A stretch of DNA of 47,110 nucleotides from Tritrichomonas foetus (lineage: Eukaryota; Parabasalia; Tritrichomonadida; Tritrichomonadidae), in the NCBI GenBank assembly GCA_001839685.1, contig MLAK01000622.1, forward strand, positions 1 through 47,110, written 5' to 3'. Of the stretch, positions 9,947 through 20,113 are shown piece after piece. The position numbers were made by a program, and so were the translations under genes. Each line of letters begins with the position of its first letter. The first letter of the stretch is position 1. Below the pieces are notes generated by a model. The model searched no databases, had not been told where the DNA came from, and saw only the letters and a program-made list of their open reading frames with translations.

Positions 9947-11290
9947 ATGAATAATATCGACCCAATGATTTCTAAGAAGACAAAGAAGGACCAATTTCGG
10001 CAAACTCGCCGATTTTCTGTCTATACGCATATTGGTATTTATCTTATCTTTTTTCTTTGGAACCAAATATTGCAATTATTACTATTTATAGTTTTATCAA
10101 ATTTCCTTTTTTCATGATCATATTCAATCAATTCTCCAAGCATTTTATCCAGTTTTACATGATGACATATATATGAATAGAAATTAGGTTCTTCAATTTT
10201 TCCCCTTATTGTTATTATTATTTTTAGCTTATTATTAGTTGTTGTAATGTGAAAGTGAGTTAAAGTGGTCTTTAATGACTTGGATATTTTGTTATTCAGT
10301 ATTATGATAATAATTTCTATTATTCGAATAGTTTTAACATTCAGTGGTTATAAATCTATGAATGCATATCATCATTTACAAATAAATTAGATTTAGATGA
10401 TGATTGTAAAAATCCAATCATGATGACTATTTAATGCCAAACTACAATCAGATCTTTCCACTTAAACAAGTAAACAATCAATTCATTTATTTTTGAAATA
10501 TATACCAATTGATCATTAACCAACTATCAATGATCATAATAAAAAAGTTGTTTCACATATGTGTTATGAAAAACCTTATGGTGTTAAAATACTCAGTTAT
10601 GTTCTGTTTGCACAACTTTCATATACCAACCTAAGTCGAACGGAATTTTTCGATTTAGTTGATAGTAAATTTGTTGTTGATCTAATGGAACAAAAACCTC
10701 TTGCCAAAATTTCTGCAGTAATGGCATTTTTATTTATCAATCCATCGAATTTAGCAGTTGTTTCATTTCGAGGATTCAAAGAAGGAAAAATCTGGATTTT
10801 GAATGTACAATTATTCATTTCATCATTTTTACTGACAGTAGCTTCTCGATTAAGTCTTTTAACACGTATTAGAGCTCCTTTTTCAATGAATTCTATTCGA
10901 AAAATTGTTATCTCCTTGAAAAATTGCTCAATGGAATACAATTATGTATCTAAGTTTTACGATAAACTTGATGAATATTATGAAAGTGTGATAAGTAATT
11001 TTCTTGAATAAAGTGATTTTTGTATGCCATTCACTTGGATGTAGCTTAGCTAAATTATTTGGGAATATCAAAGGGAAAGCTGCTATTTCAATCAGTGGAC
11101 CAGGAATAACACTTTTACAATCAATTTATAAAGTCAAAAGAAACGAATCATGATTCCATTTTTTCAGATGCAGACATTATGCCATATGGAGATATAGTTC
11201 CGCATGTTGAATGTTCAACAGCAACAACTTATCGAACACTTTGTAATAAAGGTGCAGTTGCTTGTCTTTTTTCATGATCACACACATTGA
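9947..11290 (+). pseudogene. Decayed class 3 (DAG lipase-like) lipase
   Basis: A broken lipase gene. The best-preserved block, 10559-11011 (150 codons), contains the class 3 lipase region around LAVVSFRGFKEGKIW. Immediately downstream, in another frame (from 11010), the sequence reads VIFVCHSLGCSLAKLF, which carries the Ser nucleophile elbow. After a further shift (from about 11164) it reads DIMPYGDIVPHVE, the Asp region, and near 11273 a His-Asp-His follows the homopolymer shift. So the Ser and Asp elements of the triad are visible, and probably the His, in at least three frames. Upstream, 9947-10115 begins with ATG and encodes a basic N-terminus plus a membrane helix, and further hydrophobic helices appear out of frame to about 10380. 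This resembles the four-helix N-terminus of diacylglycerol lipase-like proteins. The upstream part is less certain than the core. At least three frameshifts and several stops make it non-functional. Confidence 0.72.
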
Positions 11291-12175
11291 ATGGTGGGCT
11301 TGATATGCCAAACTCCACTTGATTATTTCTGCAGAAATTTAAATGTCATTTAAAATGAACTATGGAATGTATGAATAATTCGATTTTCCAAAAAATCATT
11401 TTCGAAAAAACTCTTTTTGGCAATAGAAAATAGATTTGTTATTGTATCTATCTGTTTAACAATGAATTTATTGCGATATATCGGTGAAAACCCAGAAAAC
11501 AACCGGAATTATTCATTGATTCACAAGAAAGACACAGCCAAAAATTTCTCTGATAATAACAACCATCAAATTTCCTATACTTTAAGTGAATAACTATCTA
11601 AGCTACCATCAATGACTCTGCACCATTTAAATAAATAAAATGATAATTATTATCGCTATTTGGTCAGTTAATCATGATGAAAGGTATTAGTATATATATT
11701 GAAAAGGAAAAAGATATTTTAATAAGATATTTCACCAATTCGGAAATGATCGTATTTTCATCTTCTTTAAAGCATAAGCTGCTCCATTTGAAAATGTCAT
11801 TCAATATCCTTAATGCATGTCAGCCAAACGAAATCAACAAATTTGGAATAAAGAAATTCGCTTCTCGATATCAAAATCAAAATATAATTTTCGTTTGAAT
11901 GTGTTCGAATTGTAAACCTAATAAATGAATTTATACACAATTTATAAGCACATAGTCATTCAGTGTAAGCATTCGATATTGAAATACGAACTGATATAAC
12001 TATATTCATTATTAAGTCTCATTAAGTTTCTCATAAACATGTAATAGTGAATTATATTTCGTAAAAACGCATAAATCCAAGTTTTAAAATTATATGGTTG
12101 GGATAGAAATCTATTGAAACCCTAAATATTAGTTTTTTGAATTAGATGAGAAATATAATTATTGAATTTATTTCG
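11291..12175. other. Intergenic, only short doubtful ORFs
   Basis: About 0.9 kb after the lipase remnant. A 74-codon ORF at 11674-11898 (ATG start, lysine-rich, no known motif) and a 43-codon ORF beginning near 11463 are the only open frames. Neither is recognisable, and both may be residue of a decayed gene. No RNA gene or repeat was seen. Confidence 0.4.
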
Positions 12176-13445
12176 ATCAATTATTTTTTTATTCAATGCC
12201 ATTTTGAAATATTATAATGAACCGTTTCTCAATTTAACATCAAAATAGATGTATACAAACTAACTAGCTCTAGATGTAGAAGACTATTGAGAGATCTAAA
12301 TGAATAATTGTTGATATTATTGTCATCTAAAAAATATTTAATTGTAATCCTATTAATAATATATAAATATTATAATTTAAAAATCAAGATACAGAGAAAA
12401 CCAAATCCAAAAAAAAATTGTGAGAAAAAAATAAACCCCACAGAAATTTCTGAGAATTATTGAGATAAAAAGTGATTTTATAGCATTAATATCTTGATTA
12501 TTTCTTATCATAAATCGTGCTTTTTATTATCATATGACCCTCCATCGAAAATTATAATGTTTTCCAAAATACAAAAATGAAGTATAAAAAAAATATTAAT
12601 AATTTTGATATAAATAAAAAAAATTTAGGCATCAATGAGAAGATTACGAATGTTTTGCCATCTAAATGGCGAGTCATCAGAAAATTCACTTGGCATCGAG
12701 TCTGGAAAAAAACATATTGGATTCCATTTTTCTTGATTTGGTCTTTCAATCGTTGTATCTGTATCCCTGCTTGAGAATGTGCTGTTGAGGACTGCCAGTC
12801 TATTTTCTTCATATACTAAAATTTTATGACAGAAAAGATTTCAATACATTCATATTTGTCAAATGGAAATTGAATTAATTCAACATCACTGAGTTAAAAC
12901 TATCAAAATTTTCGCGATTTTTAATTAAAAATCGATAGAAGAAGTGTAAATAGAATTATGGGAAGCAGTATTATAATCTTTGTGATTCTTGGAAAAAAAG
13001 CTTCTCACAATTTTTTTTTAGGCTTTCTCCAAAATCGCTCTTTTTTCGGTTTAATTGTTGCAAAATTTCAAAACTATGAATAAATATGGCTCATAACTAT
13101 AAAAAATAGATTTAACAATTGACTGAAAGCTGTTCACCCGAAAACTGAAACAATAGCTTCTTCAGAATCATTTTCGAAATATTTTTGAATTCGGCCATTT
13201 GCGAAGTTTGCGATAAGGGAAATTTTCGTCATTCTTTTAGCTATTTGGGTTTTGATTTTTGACTGATGGNATTAAGTAATACTGATGATAAGGATCATTT
13301 NAGTNATTTCGTACGTTAAGACTATTTGGTTTGTATACATCTATCAAAATCGAATCTTTTTGTCATTACTTTGAAATACTTCAATGAACCATTTCTCAAT
13401 TTAACATCAAAATTGAATCCTTTTGTCATCATTTAGAAGAATTAA
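12176..13445. repeat. 63-bp tandem repeat split by a transposon
   Basis: Ignoring the inserted element at 12247-13342, the flanks form a degenerate tandem array with a 63-bp unit. Unit 1 is 12176-12238, unit 2 is 13343-13405 and a partial unit 3 starts at 13406. Units share ATGAACC(A/G)TTTCTCAATTTAAC. The array ends about 65 nt before the hydrogenase ATG, so it lies in that gene's promoter region. Confidence 0.7.
12247..13342. mobile_element. Non-autonomous hAT-like DNA transposon, copy 1
   Basis: A 1096-bp element bounded by 14-bp perfect terminal inverted repeats AGATGTATACAAAC (12247-12260) and GTTTGTATACATCT (13329-13342), with imperfect pairing to about 21 bp. It is flanked by the 8-bp direct repeats ATCAAAAT at 12239-12246 and 13343-13350. 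The target duplication fits the hAT preference nTnnnnAn, and the fifth TIR base is G as in hAT ends; the first bases do not fit the usual hAT YARNG. It encodes no transposase. The only ORF (minus strand, 86 codons at 12552-12812) is unrecognised. A nearly identical copy lies at 28234-29328. Three ambiguous bases (N) at 13270, 13301 and 13305 correspond to T, T and G in copy 2. P, Merlin or MULE superfamilies also make 8- to 9-bp duplications and cannot be excluded. Confidence 0.88.
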
Positions 13446-13508
13446 TAGAAAACATTTCAATTTTTTGAATTCATCTGAATTCACGAAGCAATTTTATTTC
13501 TACAACGA

Positions 13509-16500
13509 ATGAGCGTCACAGTCACAATCAACGGAAAAAACCATAGCTTTCCTAAAGACACGACAATTCTTGATGCCTGCCGAAAAATTGGCGTCTTCAT
13601 TCCGACACTTTGTTATCACGACGATCTTCCCGCGTCAGGAAAATGCGGCCTCTGTGTTGTCAAAATAAACGGCAGCTCTTTCGCCTACGCGTGCATGCAG
13701 CGGGTCTCGCAGGGAATGATAATCGATACGAATTCGCCAGATGTCCTCGCCAAGAGCCGACGCGCCTATTCCAACTTCATCGACATGAGCGTTCCTCCGA
13801 AAAGCAAAGATATCGAAGATTTGAATCGCTATTTGTTCCCACGAAATACTGTTCGGACGAGGGACCCCGACCGAACAAACTCGCTTGAATTTAATCCATC
13901 TGAGTGTATTGATTGCGGAAGGTGCACCAGAATGTGCTCGGACATTCAAAACATCGGCGCTCTGAATTATTTGAATCCGAGAATCAGAAATAATGAATGC
14001 ATAAGCTGTGGACAATGCATAATGGTTTGTCCAACTAAAGCACTCACTGAAACTTCATCAATTAGTAGTGTATTGAGAGCTGTTGCTAGTAAAAAAATTA
14101 TGGTCTTACAAACCGCTCCATCTGTTCGAGTTTCGCTCGGTGAGGCTTTTTGTTCACCTGTTGGTTCCATCGTTACTGGAAAAATGGTAAAAGCTGCTCG
14201 TGAAATGGGATTCCAGTATGTTTTTGACACAAATTTCGGCGCCGATGTTACAGTTGTTGAAGAGGCGACAGAATTACTAGATAGATTAGAAAATAAAACA
14301 GGACCACTTCCAATGTTTACAAGTTGCTGTCCTTCTTGGGTGAATTACGTAGAAAGACTTCATACTGAATTAATTCCGAATTTATCAACAACAAAATCAC
14401 CTCACATGATTGTTGGAAGACTTGTCAAAACATATTTCGCCAATAGTTTAAATATTAATCCAAATAAAATATTCTTGGTTTCATTGATGCCTTGTGTCTC
14501 CAAAAAAGATGAGATTAAAAGAATGCAACTTATTGGAGATGTTGATGCAGTTTTAACGACGCGTGAATTCATTCAAATGATTAACATGCATGGAATTGAA
14601 TGGAGTTCTTTGAAAAAATCAGAATTCGATGACTTGATGGGAGAATGCACAGGTGCTGGTGCTATTTTTGGAGTGTCTGGTGGTGTTGCTGAAGCATCTG
14701 TCAGATTCCTACATCATAAAATTACAGGAAACAAACTTGGACCAATTGAATATACTCAGTTTCGTGGACTAAAATCTATTAAAACTGCAACGATTGATAT
14801 TAATTCGAATAAGTTCAACATTGCTGTTTGCAATGGAATTTCTGCTGCTAATGAGTTGATTGAAAGTGACAAATATCGAAACTTCCAGTTTATTGAAGTT
14901 ATGGCATGTCCTGGTGGCTGCGTTAATGGTGGCGGTCAACCAAAATTAAATTCAAGGAAACTAGGAACTGAAAGAATGAAAAGTATTTTAAGTATCGACC
15001 AAAAAAAGGATTTAAAGACATCTGCAGAAAATCCAAAAGTTCAAAAATTATACTCAACTTTTCTTGGTGATTATGGAAGTCATAAAGCTCATGAATTGCT
15101 TCATACTCATTTTGAGCCACAAGAAACAGCAGTTTTAGCACAAAGAAAACGTTCACAATCAATGCCAATTGTTGGTTATGGAAGTACTTCTGGTACATCA
15201 ATGCGCTATGGTCGAATCGTTGCTAGTTGTATGGGAACTACATCTGCGCCAATGAATACATTGTCTGTAAAACAATTAATAGCAAGGAAAACAGCAGTTT
15301 TTATCATTTCCACAATTGGTGATGGTGAATTTCCTAATAATTCGAGAAAATTCATTGAAGAAATTCGAAATTCTATGGAAGAATTATCAATGGTTCGTTT
15401 CGCTGTTTGCGGCTTAGGTTCAACAAATTATAAACATTTCTGTGTTGCTGGATCTCAGCTTTCAATGCTTCTTGAACAACATTTAGCAGTCCCAATTCTT
15501 CCATTTAAAGCAATTGACACAAGTGCGAATGATAAAGGTGAAGGTGCTTTTGAAAGCTGGTGTCATTCACTTTGCAGTGCACTTAAATTGAAGCCACCAA
15601 AAATCGGAATTCATTTATATTTCTCATTCGTTAAAATTGATGATGATTCTATTCTCAAAAATCCTTTACGTCCGTTGACTTTTGAATATGCTTCGATTCA
15701 AAAGAGTGAATATTTGACTGAAGATGGATATTCACCTGAAATTAATCGTTATTCAATTAAATTGCCAAAAGGATTAAGTTTTAGTATTGGTGAACAACTT
15801 TTGATCCTTCCTCAAAATCCAGAAAATATTGTAAAAGAAGTTTTAGATTCATTAAAATTAAATCCTAACCAAGCTCTTCGTTTAATTACTAACGATAATA
15901 CACTTGAAAACTACGTACCTGAAAGAGTTACTACGTATTACTTATTTAAACAATATTTGGATTTATGTGGAACACCAAATCGTCCAATTATTCGCGCATT
16001 TCTTGAAGTGGCAAATAAAGAAGGCAGTGAACTATTGGAAAAATTATTAGCTGATGTTAATAAAGAATATATTACCAAGTATATGGGTGATATATCTACT
16101 GCAGAATTTATCAAAGAACATGTGAAGTATGGAATACCTTCTCTTGATTTACTGATGTCTTCTTGTCCACATATGAAGCCAAGAACTTATTCGGTAGCAT
16201 CTTCACCAATTGCTGATCGAAGAGTAGTGAGCATAATTGTAGAAAAGATTAAATTTGGCATTGATAATAAACGAAATGGGCTTTGTTCTTCATATCTACA
16301 ATCTGTTGAAGGAAAAACCATTCCAGTTTGTGTTGTTCCAGGAGGTTTTGAATATCCAATTGATATAAGTTCCCCTATTATTATGATTGCTTATGGAAGT
16401 GGAATTGCATCAATGATGGGTTTGATTCAAAACCAAGCAAAGAATTCTGGCCCAGTTATGCTAATTTATGGTGTTCCTAAAGAAGAAGCTTTTGTTAAAT

Positions 16501-16796
16501 TGATTAAAGAAATTGAAGATTATAAAGCACATGATCAAATTACCGATTTATTAATAACTTCGTATGATAAAGGAGGTACAATTCAAAAAGCAATGGAAGA
16601 AAATCTAGCACTTTTATGGAAATACTGGCAAGATGATAAAGCTATTTTATACTATTCAGGAATGGCAGGATCAATGCCAGACGATATTAAAAAAATAATG
16701 CTTAACGCAACAATAAATGAAGGAGGATTATCAATGGAAGAAGCAATGGTATACAATAATCGTCATCCATTTAATGTTGAAACATTTGTATCATAA
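13509..16796 (+). CDS. [FeFe]-hydrogenase fused to flavodoxin/CPR-type diflavin reductase
   Basis: 1095 aa. Domains in order: [2Fe-2S] ferredoxin (1-80; C35, C46, C49, C63); two [4Fe-4S] clusters (C133/136/139/143 and C164/167/170/174); H-cluster domain with TSCCPSW (271-277), MPCVSKKDE (327-335) and EVMACPGGCVNGGGQP (463-478), giving ligands C274, C329, C467 and C471 and proton-relay C273; hydrogenase small-subunit region (about 483-537, ending HELLHTHF); flavodoxin FMN domain (about 552-690; GSTSGTS, STIGDGEFP); FAD domain with RTYSVASS (892-899); and NADP domain with YGSGIASMMG (962-971) and YYSGMAGSMP (1048-1057). The layout predicts electron flow between NADPH, FAD/FMN and the H-cluster. 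The region that in long hydrogenases carries the His-Cys3 [4Fe-4S] cluster (about 86-112) has neither His nor Cys. No hydrogenosomal presequence precedes the ferredoxin fold, and an in-frame TGA (33 nt upstream) fixes the start. Similar HYD-CPR fusions are known in trichomonads. Confidence 0.96.
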   Translation: MSVTVTINGKNHSFPKDTTILDACRKIGVFIPTLCYHDDLPASGKCGLCVVKINGSSFAYACMQRVSQGMIIDTNSPDVLAKSRRAYSNFIDMSVPPKSKDIEDLNRYLFPRNTVRTRDPDRTNSLEFNPSECIDCGRCTRMCSDIQNIGALNYLNPRIRNNECISCGQCIMVCPTKALTETSSISSVLRAVASKKIMVLQTAPSVRVSLGEAFCSPVGSIVTGKMVKAAREMGFQYVFDTNFGADVTVVEEATELLDRLENKTGPLPMFTSCCPSWVNYVERLHTELIPNLSTTKSPHMIVGRLVKTYFANSLNINPNKIFLVSLMPCVSKKDEIKRMQLIGDVDAVLTTREFIQMINMHGIEWSSLKKSEFDDLMGECTGAGAIFGVSGGVAEASVRFLHHKITGNKLGPIEYTQFRGLKSIKTATIDINSNKFNIAVCNGISAANELIESDKYRNFQFIEVMACPGGCVNGGGQPKLNSRKLGTERMKSILSIDQKKDLKTSAENPKVQKLYSTFLGDYGSHKAHELLHTHFEPQETAVLAQRKRSQSMPIVGYGSTSGTSMRYGRIVASCMGTTSAPMNTLSVKQLIARKTAVFIISTIGDGEFPNNSRKFIEEIRNSMEELSMVRFAVCGLGSTNYKHFCVAGSQLSMLLEQHLAVPILPFKAIDTSANDKGEGAFESWCHSLCSALKLKPPKIGIHLYFSFVKIDDDSILKNPLRPLTFEYASIQKSEYLTEDGYSPEINRYSIKLPKGLSFSIGEQLLILPQNPENIVKEVLDSLKLNPNQALRLITNDNTLENYVPERVTTYYLFKQYLDLCGTPNRPIIRAFLEVANKEGSELLEKLLADVNKEYITKYMGDISTAEFIKEHVKYGIPSLDLLMSSCPHMKPRTYSVASSPIADRRVVSIIVEKIKFGIDNKRNGLCSSYLQSVEGKTIPVCVVPGGFEYPIDISSPIIMIAYGSGIASMMGLIQNQAKNSGPVMLIYGVPKEEAFVKLIKEIEDYKAHDQITDLLITSYDKGGTIQKAMEENLALLWKYWQDDKAILYYSGMAGSMPDDIKKIMLNATINEGGLSMEEAMVYNNRHPFNVETFVS

Positions 16797-17266
16797 TTTG
16801 TAATTCATTTATAAATTTTTATGTAGTAGCCTATTTAGTTATATTATTTAAAACTATATATATAGATATTTCACAATATTCAAATATGAAATAATTTATG
16901 AGAAAAATAACTTTCTTTCTTGAAAAAATCAGACTAAAGCCAACTAGTTATATCTAATTTATACTTAAATGCTTATATGTCAATAGCGCTGATTTTTCAT
17001 ATTGAAGAAAAATATCTATCAGATTTTTCTTATGAATCTCTATTACTTCTTAAATTGTTGAGTTTATGAGATTTTAAAACATTTCTTATTCCTCGATAAC
17101 AAACTTAAAGTACTAAATTTATGAAAAGAGAAAAGAATAATCAAATAATATATCATTTTATAAACAACAAATATTTTTGTAAATGCAAAGAGAACCAAAT
17201 ACTTCATATTTCGATGCATTTACATATATTCCTAAATATTAACAGTCAGAGAACAATCGGATGAAG
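16797..17266. other. Convergent intergenic region, no feature seen
   Basis: 470 nt of AT-rich sequence between the 3' ends of two convergent genes. No ORF, hairpin or repeat stands out. Confidence 0.5.
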
Positions 17267-19966
17267 CTAGCTTTTTGTTGGGCGATTTATCGAAGAATTC
17301 AAAAGATTATTTGGAATTTGGGTTAAAAAGCCGTTTGTATCGTCATCACCAAATTCTTCATCTTCTGAATCAATTATTCCATCACTGTTTTCACCCTTTT
17401 GTTTGTAGTTTTCTTTGGATAAAAAGAGTTTTGAATCATCAATTAAAGAACTTGGATTTGGGATTGATGCATTTAGTGAAGGTCCGCTTCCAGAAATAAT
17501 GTCATCATCAGAATCATTCAAATTTATTTGTGGTTGGTTAATTTCGTCAAGATCTTGATTAAAATCATTTGGGTTATTCATGTCTGGATCTGAAAAATCT
17601 GGCTTTGTTTCATTTTCAATTAAAGCATCAATTGTGTTATTAAATAAATTCCCTGGATTGATATGACTGGCTTCATCGTGACTATTATTGTTTTCATTTT
17701 GACCATTATTATTTTCATTTTGATCATTATTTTCTTGATTGTAATCACTTTCTTCTGGAGCAGCTTGCTGGTCACTATTTTCTATGTCATTTCTATTCAT
17801 TGAATTATTCATTTCTTCATGATCTGGTTCACTGTTTTTATTATCACCACTAATAATGCTATTGTTGCTATTATTGTCTTCACCGGAAATGATAGAATCT
17901 GCTTCATCTTCAAGATTGTTATTTTGTTGAGAAATTTCTTTAGGTTCAGATTTCGATTGAGATTTAGATTCTGATTTACTTTTTGAAACAGACGTAGATA
18001 TCGATTTTGATTTGGAACTGTCTGAATCGCTTGATTGAGGATTTTCATTTTCTTCATTTTGTGATAATTTTTCCCTTTCTTTATCATTTCCATCTGGTTC
18101 TTTGGTTTCAGTTTCATGATTATTTTCATCATCGTTTTGATTTAAAGTTGCTTCTTGAACTTCCATTTGTTTTTCATTTTGTTCAATTTTTGATTCATTT
18201 TTAATTTCTTCAGTTGATTGTTTATCATTGGATTCATTTTGAGTTTTCTCATCAAAACTTTCACTTTCACTTCCATTTAATTCATCATCTGCTTGAACAT
18301 CACTCATTTGTTGGTCGTCACTTTGATGATATTCTTCTTTTTCTTCATTTGTAACTTGTGTGACAGGAGTTTCTGTACTTGAATTAGATTCAAAATTTTC
18401 ATCAGAAAATCCGCTTCCTTTATTCGAATCATTTTTATTATTTAATGATTTGTCTTCATTTAGATGTGAAGAAGAAGAGTTTTTATGCGAATTTGATTCA
18501 TTTTGTTTATGTTCTGATGAATTTTGCCTCTTACTAGATCTATCACTATCTGTATCGTGTGAATTGTCAGAATGATGAGAAACATATTCAGATTCTTTCG
18601 ATTTATGTGAAGAATGAGATGATTTTGTTCGATGCGAATCAGAATTATGATTTGATTCTGTCACTGGACTATTTGATTTCTTGGAAGATGAATATGATTT
18701 ATGGTCGTAATATGAATTTTTCTTTGATTCATTATCGTCATTGTTATCAGAAATCTTTCTTTCTTTCTCACTATTTCTTTCATTTTCACTATTTCTTTCA
18801 TTTTCACTATTTCTTTCATTTTCACTATTTCTTTCATTTTCACTATTTCTTTCATTTTCACTATTTCTTTCATTCTCACTATTGTTTTCATTTTCGCTAT
18901 TTCTTTCATTCTCACTCTTTCTATCATTTTCACTTTCATTTTGGTTTTCATCGTGTGGTTGTGCTGAAATGAAATCGAAGGTTTTTTCTGCTGAAATATC
19001 TTTTGCTGTTGGTTTGTTTTCGGTTTTATTTTGATTTTTAGTTTCAATGTTTGTTTCATTTTGTGGTAAAGAAAATTTGATTCTATTTTGTTCTTTTTGT
19101 TTTCTTTTTTGTTCTCGAATTTCTTTTCTTCTTTGTTTTTCTTCTTCTTTCTGTCTTGCTTTTTCTTCTTCTTCTTTCCATAAAACCATTCTTCTTGCGT
19201 TCCATTGTCTTGTATACTCTAATTGTCTTTCTTTTCCATTTCTAGCATGCGAAAGTATATCATATCTTTTTTGTAATTGTTTAAGTTCTTCTTGATTTAG
19301 TTGAGCTCTTGTTGGTTTATTTACAAGCTTATCATGCGTTTTTCTGAGCTTTATTTCTTTTTCATTCAATTTTTCAAGTCTTGCTTTCAATCTTGATATT
19401 TTCTTTATTTGATGTTCATAAATTCTGATGCCTTTTGCCAAATTGGCCGAGTTTAGTTCTTCTTTTACTTCATTCAGTTCTTCAGTAACACTTTCTATTT
19501 TTAAATATTCCTGATGGATATCGTGATTTAGCATACAAACATCAATTTTTAACTTTTTTTCTGTATTTTCTGTAAAATAATCGTTATCTTTTTCAAACCT
19601 ATCGTCCAATTGTTTCATATCCAGCTCGAGCTCATTTAAGCACTTTCTCAGAAAGAAAACGCGTTCTTGCTGATAAGAATATTCGTCATTTGGATTCCGT
19701 TGTCTTAAAAACCCGATTTCTAAAATCTGACCTTCATCGAATTTATATTCTTTGCGTGAAAGACGATAGGAAAGTTTATCGTTTTCTTCCCTTAATGATT
19801 TTATGTCGTTCATCAAATCATAAACCAATTTTGTGACGGCTTCTGGTTCATGAAAATTTTTCGATTTTCGCTTTGTCACTTTGATTTCTTTTGCCTTGAT
19901 TCTTCTGCGAGAACTGCGACCATTCTTCGGAGGTGCAACTTTAAAATTCGGAGCTGCACCTTCCAT
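17267..19966 (-). CDS. Coiled-coil protein with long disordered acidic tail
   Basis: 899 aa, function not recognised. Residues 1-45 are basic (RSSRRRIKAKEIKVTKRKSK at about 17-36) and could bind nucleic acid or microtubules. Residues about 45-300 form near-continuous coiled coil with heptad leucines (LREENDKLSYRLSRKE; LNEVKEELNSANL; LKARLEKLNEKEIKLRKTH), ending in a Glu/Lys/Arg-rich single helix. Residues about 300-899 are low complexity: Asn, Ser, Glu, Asp, Gln and His dominate, with a six-residue repeat NERNSE repeated about ten times near 365-425. Acidic/aromatic short motifs such as DNSDDDIISG recur late. The ATG is at 19964-19966 and the stop is TAG. Architecture suggests a cytoskeletal or scaffolding protein. 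No Inr match was found upstream. Confidence 0.8.
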   Translation of the reverse strand: MEGAAPNFKVAPPKNGRSSRRRIKAKEIKVTKRKSKNFHEPEAVTKLVYDLMNDIKSLREENDKLSYRLSRKEYKFDEGQILEIGFLRQRNPNDEYSYQQERVFFLRKCLNELELDMKQLDDRFEKDNDYFTENTEKKLKIDVCMLNHDIHQEYLKIESVTEELNEVKEELNSANLAKGIRIYEHQIKKISRLKARLEKLNEKEIKLRKTHDKLVNKPTRAQLNQEELKQLQKRYDILSHARNGKERQLEYTRQWNARRMVLWKEEEEKARQKEEEKQRRKEIREQKRKQKEQNRIKFSLPQNETNIETKNQNKTENKPTAKDISAEKTFDFISAQPHDENQNESENDRKSENERNSENENNSENERNSENERNSENERNSENERNSENERNSENERNSEKERKISDNNDDNESKKNSYYDHKSYSSSKKSNSPVTESNHNSDSHRTKSSHSSHKSKESEYVSHHSDNSHDTDSDRSSKRQNSSEHKQNESNSHKNSSSSHLNEDKSLNNKNDSNKGSGFSDENFESNSSTETPVTQVTNEEKEEYHQSDDQQMSDVQADDELNGSESESFDEKTQNESNDKQSTEEIKNESKIEQNEKQMEVQEATLNQNDDENNHETETKEPDGNDKEREKLSQNEENENPQSSDSDSSKSKSISTSVSKSKSESKSQSKSEPKEISQQNNNLEDEADSIISGEDNNSNNSIISGDNKNSEPDHEEMNNSMNRNDIENSDQQAAPEESDYNQENNDQNENNNGQNENNNSHDEASHINPGNLFNNTIDALIENETKPDFSDPDMNNPNDFNQDLDEINQPQINLNDSDDDIISGSGPSLNASIPNPSSLIDDSKLFLSKENYKQKGENSDGIIDSEDEEFGDDDTNGFLTQIPNNLLNSSINRPTKS
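18755..18940. repeat. 18-bp minisatellite inside the coiled-coil gene
   Basis: The plus strand repeats CATTTTCACTATTTCTTT about ten times, with the middle copies identical and the outer copies diverged. On the coding (minus) strand each unit encodes six residues, NERNSE. The period is a multiple of three, so length change keeps the reading frame. The long open frames on the plus strand here are a by-product of the repeat. Confidence 0.9.
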
Positions 19967-20113
19967 CTCTGTTTTTTTATCTTTGTTCTTTAATGTAAAA
20001 AGTTTTTGTGTCCGTTTATAAAAATTCTTAAAATTTTGTTATCAGAAAATTGTGAATGGCTTTCAATAAATAAAACGTTTCTTGGACAGATATCAATTCA
20101 ATTCAATTGGCAC

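Noticed and set aside
11674..11898. 74-codon ORF as a gene
   Set aside because: No recognisable motif, isolated in degenerate sequence, weak start context; mentioned only in the regional description.
12552..12812. Minus-strand ORF in the transposon as a transposase gene
   Set aside because: Only 86 codons (95 with a different end in the other copy), no catalytic motif, and the end changes with an A-run indel. Described as part of the element only.
13610..14230. Overlapping ORFs on both strands of the hydrogenase 5' part
   Set aside because: Shadow frames caused by locally higher G+C; the hydrogenase frame carries all conserved cysteines.
18741..19034. Plus-strand ORFs with FLSFSL and YFFHFH repeats
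   Set aside because: They are the complement of the NERNSE minisatellite of the coiled-coil gene; period three makes every frame open.
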